From: Saccharina japonica | Taxonomy: Eukaryota > Sar > Phaeophyceae > Laminariales > Laminariaceae | NCBI GenBank assembly: GCA_008828725.1 | Contig: MEHQ01003893.1 | Location: 62,001 to 126,000, forward strand | DNA length: 64,000 bases | Reading direction: 5' to 3' | Shown here: piece by piece, positions 11,250-20,036 of the stretch | How positions within the stretch are numbered: the first letter of the stretch is position 1 | Layout: each line of letters opens with the position of its first letter | The notes under the pieces: generated by a model | What the model was told of the DNA's origin: nothing | The model's input: only the letters and a program-made list of their open reading frames with translations | Databases searched by the model: none | Program-made: the position numbers and the translations under genes

Positions 11250-12360
11250 GTGCGTGTAAATCAACCATCAAGTTAGGCCTGATTTGTCACGGGCAACATG
11301 AAGGCGCAAATTGTGGATGAATCATTCCATGTAGGGCATCAAACCTACTGCAGTACAGTTATCCACGGACAATAGGTATTTTTCGTCATCTGTATTGATA
11401 TATTATAAAAGGAAAACGGTTTGGAGTATTAGTTGAACTGTCAGGTCGGTGTGGTACATTGCCTTCTCGTTTGACCTGTTTTGAAGGCTAGCAAACATTG
11501 CACTGGTGACGGGCTAAAGTATTTGAAGATGTTACTGTATGGGGCACTCCGTTCGTTGTACATCTATACAAATTCGCTGACATAAATATTTGTGAAGTGT
11601 CCTATTATAGACGATATCAGGGTTAACGGGGTCATACCAGCCCCTTGATTCATGTGGACGGCCTTCACAAGGAGCGTGACCGTCAATTAACTCTTCCGAG
11701 CTTGCAGCCCCTTGATTCATGTGGGTGGCCTTTACAGGGAGCGTGACCGTTAATGAATGCTTCCGAGCTTGCAGCTCCTTGATGCGTGTGAACGGCCTAT
11801 ACAGGGAGCGTGACCGTCAATGAACGTATCCGAGTATGTACTATTGGGATATTTTGGACCGTAGTTTGCAGGGTTTGTTTTGTGTGGCCGCTGTATTTCA
11901 AGTTCGACGTTCGGTCCTGGGCCGACGCCAATCAGAAACTAGGTTCAACACAATGTCAGTTTCCCTCGCCAGCAGCTACCTGGTTGACATACTGCACAAA
12001 TACATGTTTTATTTGACTATGTAAGCCCAATGAAAAGGAAGGCAAGTGGCACAGGGACTTCATAGTACGTCGATTTGACAACCTACACACCGTCTTTGCG
12101 TGGAGCACCATAACAGTCCCCGTGAAGCAGAACGCCGTGATTTTGTTCTGTGGTATATATTGGATCGCCGCTCACATCTAAGGGCTTGTAGGCTTCAGCT
12201 GTGTGAAAACACTTCGTGTGCCATGGTGTATGTTTGCGATGTTATTCTCCCTCGACCAAAGTGGGTGGCGAGCTATTGAATAATCGCATCATTAGTTGTT
12301 TACGCATATGTCTGGAAGGCATTGTTTTTCTCCCATGATAATCGCAACGCTACGGGTATC

Positions 12361-12525
12361 CGTATTATTTTTCCTCTTTCGCTAAATTATTTAATCATAC
12401 CCCCCCATACCACGAACAACCTATGCCCTATCATATGTGTCGAAGCATCGAAAATGGCTTGATTTCAGCATCGAAGTTGACTTCATTTCACCGTGAGGGT
12501 GAAAAATATCGACACAATGGATGGC
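12361..12525. other. ~165-bp insertion in an array unit
   Basis: Other units read GCTACGGGCATCGATGTCAC at this point. Here the block is split after GGGTATC by AT-rich DNA and resumes at TATCGAGCATGCGTAC. A TATC on both sides could be a short target duplication. It contains the hairpin TTTCACCGTGAGGGTGAAA near 12487. No clear inverted ends. Confidence 0.3.
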
Positions 12526-12898
12526 TATCGAGCATGCGTACACATGACAAAATGATCACATCGACTGGATGACTGCCTTCCTGATTTGAAGTATTTATAA
12601 CAATTAGTTAGTTTACACAACTTGTGTGTGTAGCCACGGATGTGGTCCACCGCAAGTTCCACGAGCAGTGTATTGTAACCTAACCGCTTTCGGTCCTATG
12701 CTAAACCTTTTTTCCCAGTCGGCGTTACATAGCCCGAAGCTACGCCAAAAACGACGGACGGAAATGTCGTTGACGAAACCAGGGGTGCCTGCACACGGTT
12801 GAAACACGCAGTAGCTCCCGTCCGCGACGCGACGTGTACAATATTGACAGGCCGAAGGAGGAGCCTCGTGGCACGTACATGGATTCGTCTGACTTGCC

Positions 12899-13137
12899 GA
12901 CGCGTGCTACGGTAGATGGGGCACGTTTTGGCTGCATCGTTTTCTGATTGATCGTGCTTCTTAACACAAATTCGTCGGACTTTCATTTTCGTGACGAATT
13001 AATGTTTCAGGGTATACTTCGGCCATGAGATTTCGCATCGGGCAGCACTTTTCTAATCATTTTTTGGGTGAGGTATGACGCTCTTGAAGTGAGGAGCTCA
13101 GAAAAAAACATGGTGCACCTCTATCGTAGCATGCGTC
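12899..13137. mobile_element. MITE family M, copy 1 (239 bp)
   Basis: Left end GACGCGTGCTACGGTAGA and right end TCTATCGTAGCATGCGTC are imperfect inverted repeats of about 23 bp. TGCC flanks both sides (12895-12898 and 13138-13141), a 4-bp target duplication. The interior matches the copy at 54860-55103, including GTTTCAG and GGTGAGGTATGACGCTC. Too short to code for a transposase. Confidence 0.75.
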
Positions 13138-13289
13138 TGCCTACATTACGACTTGTCTACATTATCAGTTGATCGTGACTCCTGAAAAAACATAAACACC
13201 GGGTGTCAAGTTAAAAACAACGGATAAAATACGTTGTTCGCTAACACGAAAAACAGATTTATCCAAGGTTATGTTCGGTAGGGTTTGTG

Positions 13290-13690
13290 GATGTAGGGTA
13301 CGGGTATGGGAGTGATACAAAACTTACATAAGTTCCGGGTATTGTGACACAGGCGTACAAAACTCACAGAAGTTCGGTACGGGTATAAAACAGTTGCACC
13401 CTTACCCCGGGTGTTGTAGCACGGGGCGTACAGAGCTTTCAGAAGTTCCGGGTACGAGTATAGATATCGTGCAGAACTTCCAGAAGTTCCGGGTACGGGC
13501 ATGAGAGTGTTAGAGAACTCACAGAAGTTCCGGATATTGTGGCACGCGCGTACATAACTCACAGAAGATCCGTACGGGTATATAAACGCTGTACCCGTAC
13601 CCCGGGTGTTGTGGCACGGGCGTACAGAACTTACAGAAGTTCCGGATGTGGGTATGAGTCTCGCACAGAACTCACAGAAGTTTTATGTAG
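13290..13690. repeat. Minisatellite of ~40-bp units
   Basis: The motif CAGAAGTTCCGGGTACGGGTAT with variants recurs at 13323, 13372, 13440, 13482, 13524, 13563, 13636 and 13675. Spacings are about 39-49 bp, with some longer units that add a CACCCTTACCCCGGGTGTTGTGGCAC-like spacer of two halves. It ends in a GATAATAGCCGGGAAAATCCCGGTTAT-type hairpin (13694-13720 region). ORFs through it are repeat readings. Confidence 0.75.
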
Positions 13691-13975
13691 GGTGATAATA
13701 GCCGGGAAAATCCCGGTTATGTTTCTCTACGTACCCTACAGAACTCGTCTTGTAAAGTTATCATACCAGTACAGCAGTAGTACATGACGCCTCATTAGAA
13801 ACAGGAATGCTGTACGACTAGGTTGCACTTCTCATTTGAGAGAGGGCGCTTTCAGCGCTCTAATTAAAATAAAACGGCTGTCGAATTTATGGTGTCCTCT
13901 ATATATCAGACTGGCTTGTTAACTATTAATAGCCCGTTTCAAAATGTTTTGTTTTGTGCTATTCTATTAAAGACT

Positions 13976-14197
13976 CATCCCACGGTAGGGGCGCAGCAGA
14001 TTTTTATGAGCTCAATATCTCACCCGAAACATGACTTCGGAAACATTCGTTCGCGCGACCCGACCAAAACTTTCAATTCGGTAGTCCAAGAACAAACATA
14101 CCATTGAAATAGTTACAGTAGCAGGTGGTTACTCACGTGAGGAGCTCAACCGGTCAGAAAATATGGAGCCAAAACGTCGCACCCCTACCGTGGGATG
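13976..14197. mobile_element. MITE-like foldback, 222 bp, related to family M
   Basis: Left CATCCCACGGTAGGGGCGC and right GCACCCCTACCGTGGGATG are inverted repeats of about 17-19 bp with one mismatch. The interior shares GAGGAGCTCA and TCAGAAAA with family M. No target duplication is evident at these borders, so the ends may be off by a few bases. Confidence 0.5.
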
Positions 14198-14587
14198 GCT
14201 CTAAAAGGCTGGTAAACTCGCCAAGAACAGCAGCCGAAGGCTAAATGTATTAAACCACACCACAACACACCAAGCCAGCACCAGGTTATCCGCGCTCGTT
14301 CACTACACCGTGGCGAACCACATCGTTGTCGCGGGGACCCAGGGCAATCAGGAGCGCCGTCGGCACGACTACTTGATAGATCGATGCAGGATCCATCACC
14401 GATGTCGGAACTTGTGGGGCGTGGTATAACGCCAGAACACATCTATTTATACTTCGAAGTACATTACTAATACTATATATATCGTATATACTACCATGTA
14501 CGGAATGTAGGTGGTCTACTACCGAGTACGATACGAATACTGTGATGTATAAATACGACTCGAACGTACCGTACATGGTGCTATGTA
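14198..14587. other. Stretch without recognisable gene
   Basis: Contains (TA)-rich sequence near 14470-14490 and a 10-bp inverted repeat CCATGTACGG (14493) with CCGTACATGG (14569). Short minus-strand ORFs (85 and 96 codons) show no recognisable motif. Confidence 0.35.
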
Positions 14588-15055
14588 CTATATACGATGG
14601 GGCTGAGGTAGTTCATGAAGTTGATGTAGTTGCTGATAATCCTGCTGTAGCCGCTGCTGGAGTCGCCTTAGCGTCGAAGCCGATATTACCACCGCTAGTT
14701 CGGTTCCTGTCGCTGCTGTAGTAGCCTCTGTTGTGTAATTAAGTTCCTGCTGTAGAAGTCGCTGCTGTTGAAGTTTCGATACTACTGTAAGAGTCGTTGC
14801 TGTACCAATTGTTGCTGCAGCACGAGGTGTTTTCCGGAAACGATTATACCGATGATGATAATGATGATGATGATAATGCGATGATGCTTGGTCCATGCCT
14901 TGGTCTGCGGATAGCTCAGTGACGTGATTTGCGGAAGTCTCCCTTTTGGTCAGTCGATGATGAAAAGTTGATATACGTGATGATGACAGCGCTGCGATGG
15001 ATGGTGAGTAGCTGATGGGATGGTGAAAGAGTAGTAGTATACGTATATAGAACAT
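14588..15055 (-). CDS. Low-complexity ORF (His/Gln/Thr-rich), doubtful
   Basis: 155 codons on the minus strand. It contains HYHHHHYHHRY from the (GAT)n-type repeat at 14851-14888 and Gln/Thr-rich runs from CTGCTGTAGAAG-type triplets. Two other frames are nearly as open, as expected of triplet-repeat DNA. The same style of TAGTCGTAG-rich sequence fills the internal region of the LTR element at 30200-31020. It may be part of an old retroelement together with 15230-15615. Probably not a conserved protein. Confidence 0.15.
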   Translation of the reverse strand: MFYIRILLLFHHPISYSPSIAALSSSRISTFHHRLTKRETSANHVTELSADQGMDQASSHYHHHHYHHRYNRFRKTPRAAATIGTATTLTVVSKLQQQRLLQQELNYTTEATTAATGTELAVVISASTLRRLQQRLQQDYQQLHQLHELPQPHRI

Positions 15056-15229
15056 GAACTTTCTGTGGTAGACTCAGAGGTAGTTTCCGAAATGTAGGTG
15101 GTAGTCGTAGTTCTGCTCCAGTCAAGGCTCCCACGTCCTTGTCGATGCGAACCGCCTCCGGTAGTCCCGTGACTTTGAAAAAGGTTTTTCGAACTTATCG
15201 CCACTCTCTCTCTCTTCGAGCGGCATACT

Positions 15230-15615
15230 TTCAGTTGTCGCGGTTTTTGCCCCAGTAGTGCAACGTTCGGGAATCATTCAAGAAAAATGTAATACCCCAT
15301 TTCGTGAAGACGATCTTGTACTCCCTCGGTGATGTTGGTCTTTAGCCTGTAAGACCTTGGCAAGTTCCTCGTACAGCTCCTGCCGAGGGATAGTGCTGGT
15401 GATGGCGCCATACCTCTCCTCAAGCCCTTTTCACGTCGCTTGTCGTTCGGGCTCTTTCACTCGCGATGTCATACTGTCCCCCATTCTGCTGTAGCAATTC
15501 CCCCGTTCTTGGATACGAAGCGTGCAGAGTGGAGGTTGACGTTGGTGCGCTGCTACTTGAACCAGGTGTTCTGCCTACTGTCGAGAAGTACCGCTCCTGC
15601 CCCGTTAGTATGATT
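15230..15615 (-). pseudogene. Degenerate gag-like fragment (minus strand)
   Basis: Two minus frames give protein-like peptides joined by a shift: one reads LEERYGAITSTIPRQELYEE then LAKVLQAKDQ, the next NITEGVQDRLHEMGYYIF. The pattern W/L-x-L-x2-R-Y with later L-Y-x-E-L resembles copia-type gag (UBN2) regions that define oligomerisation of retrotransposon particles. No CCHC knuckle or polymerase was seen. The match is from pattern memory, not alignment. Confidence 0.25.
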
Positions 15616-15928
15616 TTGTAGACAGAAGGAGTGGATGCGGTGAAGTGGGTCTTGACTCAAGGTTCTCCGGCTGCGATAGGCGCGTTTATTCTCCCCGTCG
15701 TAACCGCAGGGAGCGCTTTGCCATATATATGTCGCCCTACGTTATGGTGTTGTCTTCGACGCTGTGATTGAGCCGCATCTACCAGTGGTATGAACGAACC
15801 GCAACCTTCGCAAAATCCTGATATTTGAAGGAAACTCCCTGGCGTTACTCGTATTTGGTACAAGCGTGCCCAACTGTGCTGACAGTACTAGCTGTACCTG
15901 GTACGAGCTTTCAGCGACACTTGCGGGC
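15616..15928. other. Stretch with TACCTGGTACGAGC-type repeats
   Basis: No gene recognised. CTGTACCTGGTACGAGCTT at 15893 recurs at 16296 (CCGTACCTGGTACAAGC), 16618 (TTTGGTACGAGCATGCG) and 16730, so the SINE-like and R inserts lie within a loosely repeated sequence. Confidence 0.35.
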
Positions 15929-16140
15929 TCTTTTTTTTTTTTTTTTCCATCCCATTCATTATCTTCGCCCTATATTTTCTCTCTCCTTCCTAGTCGTAAC
16001 TCAGATCCGGGGTCACAAAGTAGGCTCTTCTCCATCCTCCCCCACTACGGTTCTTGCCTTGCATTTTTATCGCGAGAAGATTTCAGCACTTTCTTCCCTC
16101 GTCGACTTGCGTCAGATTCCGCACGAAGGCGCTCTCAGCA
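15929..16140 (-). repeat. R retroposon-like repeat, copy 2
   Basis: On the minus strand it begins near ACGCAAGTCGACGAGGGAAG, continues through AAAGTGCTGAAA and GCAAGGCAAGAACCGTAG, and ends GAATGGGATGG followed by about 18 A (the T-run at 15932-15949). The same order occurs at 36950-37125 and 53985-54180 on the + strand. The homopolymer tail at the 3' end in the element's own orientation indicates retroposition. Confidence 0.6.
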
Positions 16141-16151
16141 ATTGGTTCCTT

Positions 16152-16255
16152 TTTTTTTTTTTCAAATAAAGACAAAATCTCTCACCACGGTGGGATTCGA
16201 TCCTGGGTACCAATGATAGTAGTCTTTGAAGCTGACCACTACTCTACCGCTCTGG
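16152..16255 (-). mobile_element. tRNA-derived SINE-like element
   Basis: The minus strand holds GGTAGAGTAGTGG, an A-box-like sequence, and 45-50 bp later GGATCGAATCC, which matches the Pol III B box GGTTCGANNCC at all but one fixed base. After GTGAGAGATTTTGTCTTTATTTG comes an A tract of 12-13 (T-run 16152-16163). An internal Pol III promoter plus 3' A tail is the build of a SINE. The T-arm does not pair well, so it is not a functional tRNA gene. Confidence 0.5.
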
Positions 16256-17007
16256 ATGGTATACACTATACATTTATATTTGAAGTACGTATTTGCCGTA
16301 CCTGGTACAAGCATGCGCTGCTTTGCGCATGTTCTTCCCCGCACTCCTTGCGATTTTACCGCAATGTTTGGGGAAATTCCGGCGTTCCTCGGACATTTCT
16401 CCCAGTATGACGGTGTGCCGTATTTGACACAAGCGGAGCTACAACTTTACAGTTGATGTCCTTCGTGTTGCGTTGACTAATTGTACTACAGTGCTGCATC
16501 TGGTGCGTTCGTAGATGCGGCACATTTCTACGGGCTTCACGTGTCCGCACTTGGTGCATTCGCGCTGCAAACGTGGTAGATCCCGCGACTTCGCGGAGTC
16601 CTCTATGCCAAACGTTTGGTACGAGCATGCGCCAATTTAAATTAAGTTTCGCCGCACTTGCCTCGTGCGCGTGTTCAGCCACTAAAACATTTGCCTTTAT
16701 ACCGTAGCTTTACTATATGTACTCGCTTGCTGTACCTGGTACGAGCTTCAGCCACGACTTCGTGGCCTTGAATTAGAGGCGTAACGCTTTGACTTCAATG
16801 ATCGCCCAGATATTGCAGCTTTGCGAACTTCGACCCGAGTATAAATGAATCGCGAACGCAAATACTCGTGCTTCCAACCACTGATGGCTCAACGCGCTGC
16901 TGTAACTGTTGTCCCGTAGCGGTACACGCGCTCATTCTAAAGCCGTATAATACTTTTCAGCAGCAGTAGACGATCAGTCTACAATTGTTAAGCCGCGTTT
17001 TGACTCT
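16256..17007. other. Stretch without recognisable gene
   Basis: Repeats of GGTACGAGC-type sequence as noted for 15616-15928; a short inverted repeat GCCACGACTTCGTGGC at 16752-16767. Short ORFs on both strands lack recognisable motifs. Confidence 0.35.
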
Positions 17008-17262
17008 ATGCCGTTTTCACTTCAATCTCTGTTGCTTCGCCGCCCGTTGATGCTGATGCAGCAGTTCCGCCGTATTAGATCCCGGCCAGTTTTGAATCCT
17101 CAGGAAAGTCTCCCTGATGACCCTGCTGTGCGCACCGCGTTTGGGAGGTGCATGACCTGTTCGGGTATCTTGGTTGGTATGCTTTTGGCGGGTGGTAGCA
17201 CAGGCTTGCGCTGGTGGTGGCAAACTTCCTGGCTGGCGTTTGGACATCGAAGACGATGTTGA
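17008..17262 (+). CDS. Hypothetical ORF, doubtful
   Basis: 84 codons; product begins MPFSLQSLLLRRPLMLMQQF and later has a glycine/tryptophan-rich hydrophobic stretch (GILVGMLLAGG, LRWWW). Two minus frames over the same DNA are equally open. No copy elsewhere in the window supports it. Not recognised. Confidence 0.12.
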   Translation: MPFSLQSLLLRRPLMLMQQFRRIRSRPVLNPQESLPDDPAVRTAFGRCMTCSGILVGMLLAGGSTGLRWWWQTSWLAFGHRRRC

Positions 17263-17794
17263 AAGTTAAAAGGGGCCGCTTGCGGGCTGAAGAGCAAAAG
17301 AGAGGGAAACGGTAGGAGAAAACAAGAGTGAGGGTGTGTGAGCGTGCACGGCCGTTCTCGATCAAGTCATATCTACGACTACTACTGTACATAGATCTTA
17401 TTCTACGGGCCGTTGTATTGTCTACCTATAACAACGTTCCCTGGTGCTGGCTCGTGGAAACTTTGCTAATACAACGCCCGGACGATCAACCAAACATCCT
17501 CTTCTCGTAAGTTGCTTATACGTAGGCATGTGGTGACTATTGCACCTCATAAGTTGAACGTATTTATACCCCATTACTCGTGCAGGTACTACGTGATTCC
17601 ACCGCACAATCGCTACCTCGTATATACGTGATACTTCAAAGAAGTAGATATATACCGAACGCATAACGCTGCCTGCTATACTTCTGCTTTTTCGGAAATA
17701 CTCCATGATACTGGGTATTGATTGCCTGACTGCTGTGCTGCAGTCGCTACTGAACATTCATCACGACAATAAGCTCTACTACTGCCTATTTCTC
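17263..17794. other. Stretch without recognisable gene
   Basis: Unique in the window as far as I can see. A 111-codon minus ORF (17422-17757) has no recognisable motif. Confidence 0.35.
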
Positions 17795-19180
17795 AACACA
17801 CGCTTCAAAGGAAATTGTGCTTTAGACTGAAGAAACATAGCCAAGAAAGTGGATGGTCGTACAGCAGAGCTCCACAAAACCGAGACCATCATATGTGGCA
17901 GTGGTGGCTTAGGCATCGTGCTGACAGCCTGCCTCTTTCTTGTTTCGCTAATCTGCGTGCCTCATATTGGCACGGCGGTTTTCTAATGGGCTTCCGTTAC
18001 ATTTGTCACGGTATTCCGTAGCGCAAGTATATTTCGATTACACCGGCGATCCGAGCCGTTGCCTCAGGCAATACCCGATATCGATGCGATACCAGTGTCG
18101 TTGTACAGGCAGTAAATATTGGACCAGAGCCCGGCCTCGTGCGTTCATGATTACCTGATCCCCAATAATCAATTGTCGGAAAGGAACTACGACTAGAGTA
18201 TATCAATAACGAACTTCCAAGTTCGCGACCATGTTGTGATTTTAGCTGGATATATTTTAGAATGATGTACGGAACGCCACACACAAAAATATACTCGTAT
18301 TTTGTTTTTTACAAGGCCTCTGAACACCGGATGTAACAAAAACAAATAGGGATGGGCCCTGGTAGCTCCGCCCAGTACATTGCGTACTGCCGCAGATAAT
18401 GCAAGCTTACTGAACTCGAACAGTGCACAGACGCCGGCCGTCCCGTCTGGTGCAAGGGTCTCGCCAGGGATGCCCTCTGAGGTTCCCCCTTGAACCGCCG
18501 TGCCAGAAAATCGTCCTTTCGCGACATATAGCTACACAATTAGTCGAATGAGGCGGTTTTCAAAGTAAATTGGCTGGTATTATAGTGTTTCGACGTCAAT
18601 TGGCTGGTAGAGTGTGTACACCGGTTCGGCTCCCGGCCCTATCGTCTGGTTAAGAGGCTCCCCCGGAGGCAAGTTTTATTTCGTGACTTGAGTTCACTAC
18701 ATTAGAGGTAAACAATGCGTTGACTTGGGCGTATTTCAACGGCAATTAGCTAATGGGTTGAAAGAAAAAACTGACAATAACCGAAAAAATACACAATTGA
18801 TCCGGAGGCGTCTGCCTATACAAACCTATCAATGGCTGAGGCTACTGCTTTTGTTGTACTCGCAGTCTTCCTCTTTCTCTCCCCGTTCCGCCGTTCTTAT
18901 CTGTTACGCGTGCGCTATCTCGGCACCTTGCGTTTTTATACGTTTTGTTGGTATATCGTGAGAGGTCATGGCGGGGCGTTCAAAAATAGTCAATACACTG
19001 GCAACCCGTGCCCCGCAATAATGCAGTGGCGTATTACTGGCAGAACAGTTGAGACCAGCCCCCAGCCCCAACACGGAGTTCACCCGTGCAAAGAGACTCG
19101 GTTTCGGAATGACATTATCCCATGAATTTGCGCAAGAATCGCCATGGCGCAAATGGTGGTGTCTTTTCATATAGGATATC
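17795..19180 (+). repeat. Block B, copy 2
   Basis: Parallel to 7340-8694 from AAGAAAGTGGATGG (17833) to the TCATATAGGATATCACG stretch before 19190. Flanked on the right by array-unit sequence, into which the hAT-like element 19262-20036 is inserted. Confidence 0.55.
18832..19125 (+). CDS. Block B conserved peptide, copy 2
   Basis: 97 codons from ATG at 18832. It starts MAEATAFVVLAVFLFLSPF, a hydrophobic stretch like a signal anchor, then WYIVRGHGGAFKNSQYTGNP, then MQWRITGRTVETSPQPQHGV. The same frame is kept in copy 3 and, for the second half, in copy 1, over copies that differ widely in DNA. That argues for past or present coding. Function unknown. Confidence 0.35.
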   Translation: MAEATAFVVLAVFLFLSPFRRSYLLRVRYLGTLRFYTFCWYIVRGHGGAFKNSQYTGNPCPAIMQWRITGRTVETSPQPQHGVHPCKETRFRNDIIP

Positions 19181-19261
19181 ACGCTTGGTAGTAAACCGTC
19201 CACCACAGATGTTGTGTGACGTTTGTATATTCATATTTCAAGGGTGATACAGTGTAAAGCG

Positions 19262-20036
19262 TAGGGCTGGGCCCTGGTCCAGTATGTTCTGCCAGTACTA
19301 CTGTACTGGCTGAGGGGGCTGCCAGGGTTCCAGTACTTTGACTATTTACGTACGTCCTACAATAACGCCTCATTAAACAGCGGAAACCCATCCAAATTCA
19401 CGGCGTAAAGAGCAGAGAGGGCACGCAGAACAGTTGCCATCAGCGTAGAGCTCAAGAAACTTAGTTCGCATAACATTAATTCGATAACTTACTGATTTTT
19501 TGTCTTTTTTTGTTTTCGGCGGAGAATCTGAGTAAACATCATGTTTGGAACAATATAAATGGCTATGTACGTGAATATTTACGTCTCTGAGGCCGCGATT
19601 GCGCAAATTGTAGCGATTCGGTATTGCACACTTCAAACCCGTTTTTGAACTCGCGTCCCACCTTTTCGGTATCCAGGCTGCGTGCTGCTGTGTGCCGTAC
19701 TTCCGCACACTCATGTCCATCATACGCTTTGCTCGCTTTTGCTTTATTTTATTTTATTTTCTTAGTCAATCTACCACCAAATTGCATTTGAAATGGTCCA
19801 AAAACGACGTATTGTTTAGCACTAGTGAAGCCAAAAAGCGTAAAAACGTGTTCCAGCAGACCGCCTCCAGCGGGGCCCTCCAGGGGCGCCTCCGGCGGGG
19901 CCCCCTCAACAGCCGGGGGGGGGCCAGGGGTCGCGGCTTCGCCGCGACCACCAGTGCACTGGTCGCGTCCAGTGTACTGGCATATGACGCAGCCAGTACA
20001 TACTGTACTGGCTAGGGATACCAGGGCCCAGCCCTA
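19262..20036. mobile_element. hAT-like nonautonomous DNA transposon, 775 bp
   Basis: Ends TAGGGCTGGGCCCTGGT and ACCAGGGCCCAGCCCTA are perfect 17-bp inverted repeats, starting TAGGG as in Ac-type hAT elements. Flanks GTAAAGCG (19254-19261) and ATAAAGCG (20037-20044) are an 8-bp target duplication with one mismatch; an unoccupied relative reads ATAAAGCG at 44360-44367. Near both ends are palindromic CCAGTACTACTGTACTGG, CCAGTGCACTGG and CCAGTGTACTGG motifs, likely transposase-binding repeats. GGTCGCGGCTTCGCCGCGACC (about 19930-19950) is a near-perfect hairpin. No transposase domain. Confidence 0.8.
19373..19723 (-). CDS. ORF inside hAT-like element, copy 1
   Basis: 116 codons; product starts MMDMSVRKYGTQQHAAWIPK and ends with CSACPLCSLRREFGWVSAV. 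The duplicate at 23550-23906 stays open (118 codons) with a length change in a Lys/Asp-rich linker. C-x2-C-x2-C near the end could bind metal. No hAT dimerisation (hATC) or BED motif is visible. May be a captured fragment. Confidence 0.2.
   Translation of the reverse strand: MMDMSVRKYGTQQHAAWIPKRWDASSKTGLKCAIPNRYNLRNRGLRDVNIHVHSHLYCSKHDVYSDSPPKTKKDKKSVSYRINVMRTKFLELYADGNCSACPLCSLRREFGWVSAV

Larger units (their letters stand above)
8695..12898 (+). repeat. Array segment 2
   Basis: Two full units with ankyrin exons at 9474 and 11121 (period about 1.65 kb), followed by a unit that loses its exon near 12840. A short direct reiteration is present at 11640-11830: CAGCCCCTTGATTCATGTG, CGTGACCGT and TTCCGAGCTTGCAG recur at about 60-bp spacing, three times, which is a local tandem expansion inside the unit. 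A 121-codon + ORF at 10589-10954 crosses the conserved E/F blocks, but its frame is not kept in other units. Confidence 0.7.

Noticed and set aside
16180..16255. True tRNA gene on the minus strand
   Set aside because: A and B boxes are recognisable but T-arm and acceptor pairing fail, and an A tract follows closely, so a SINE-like element fits better.
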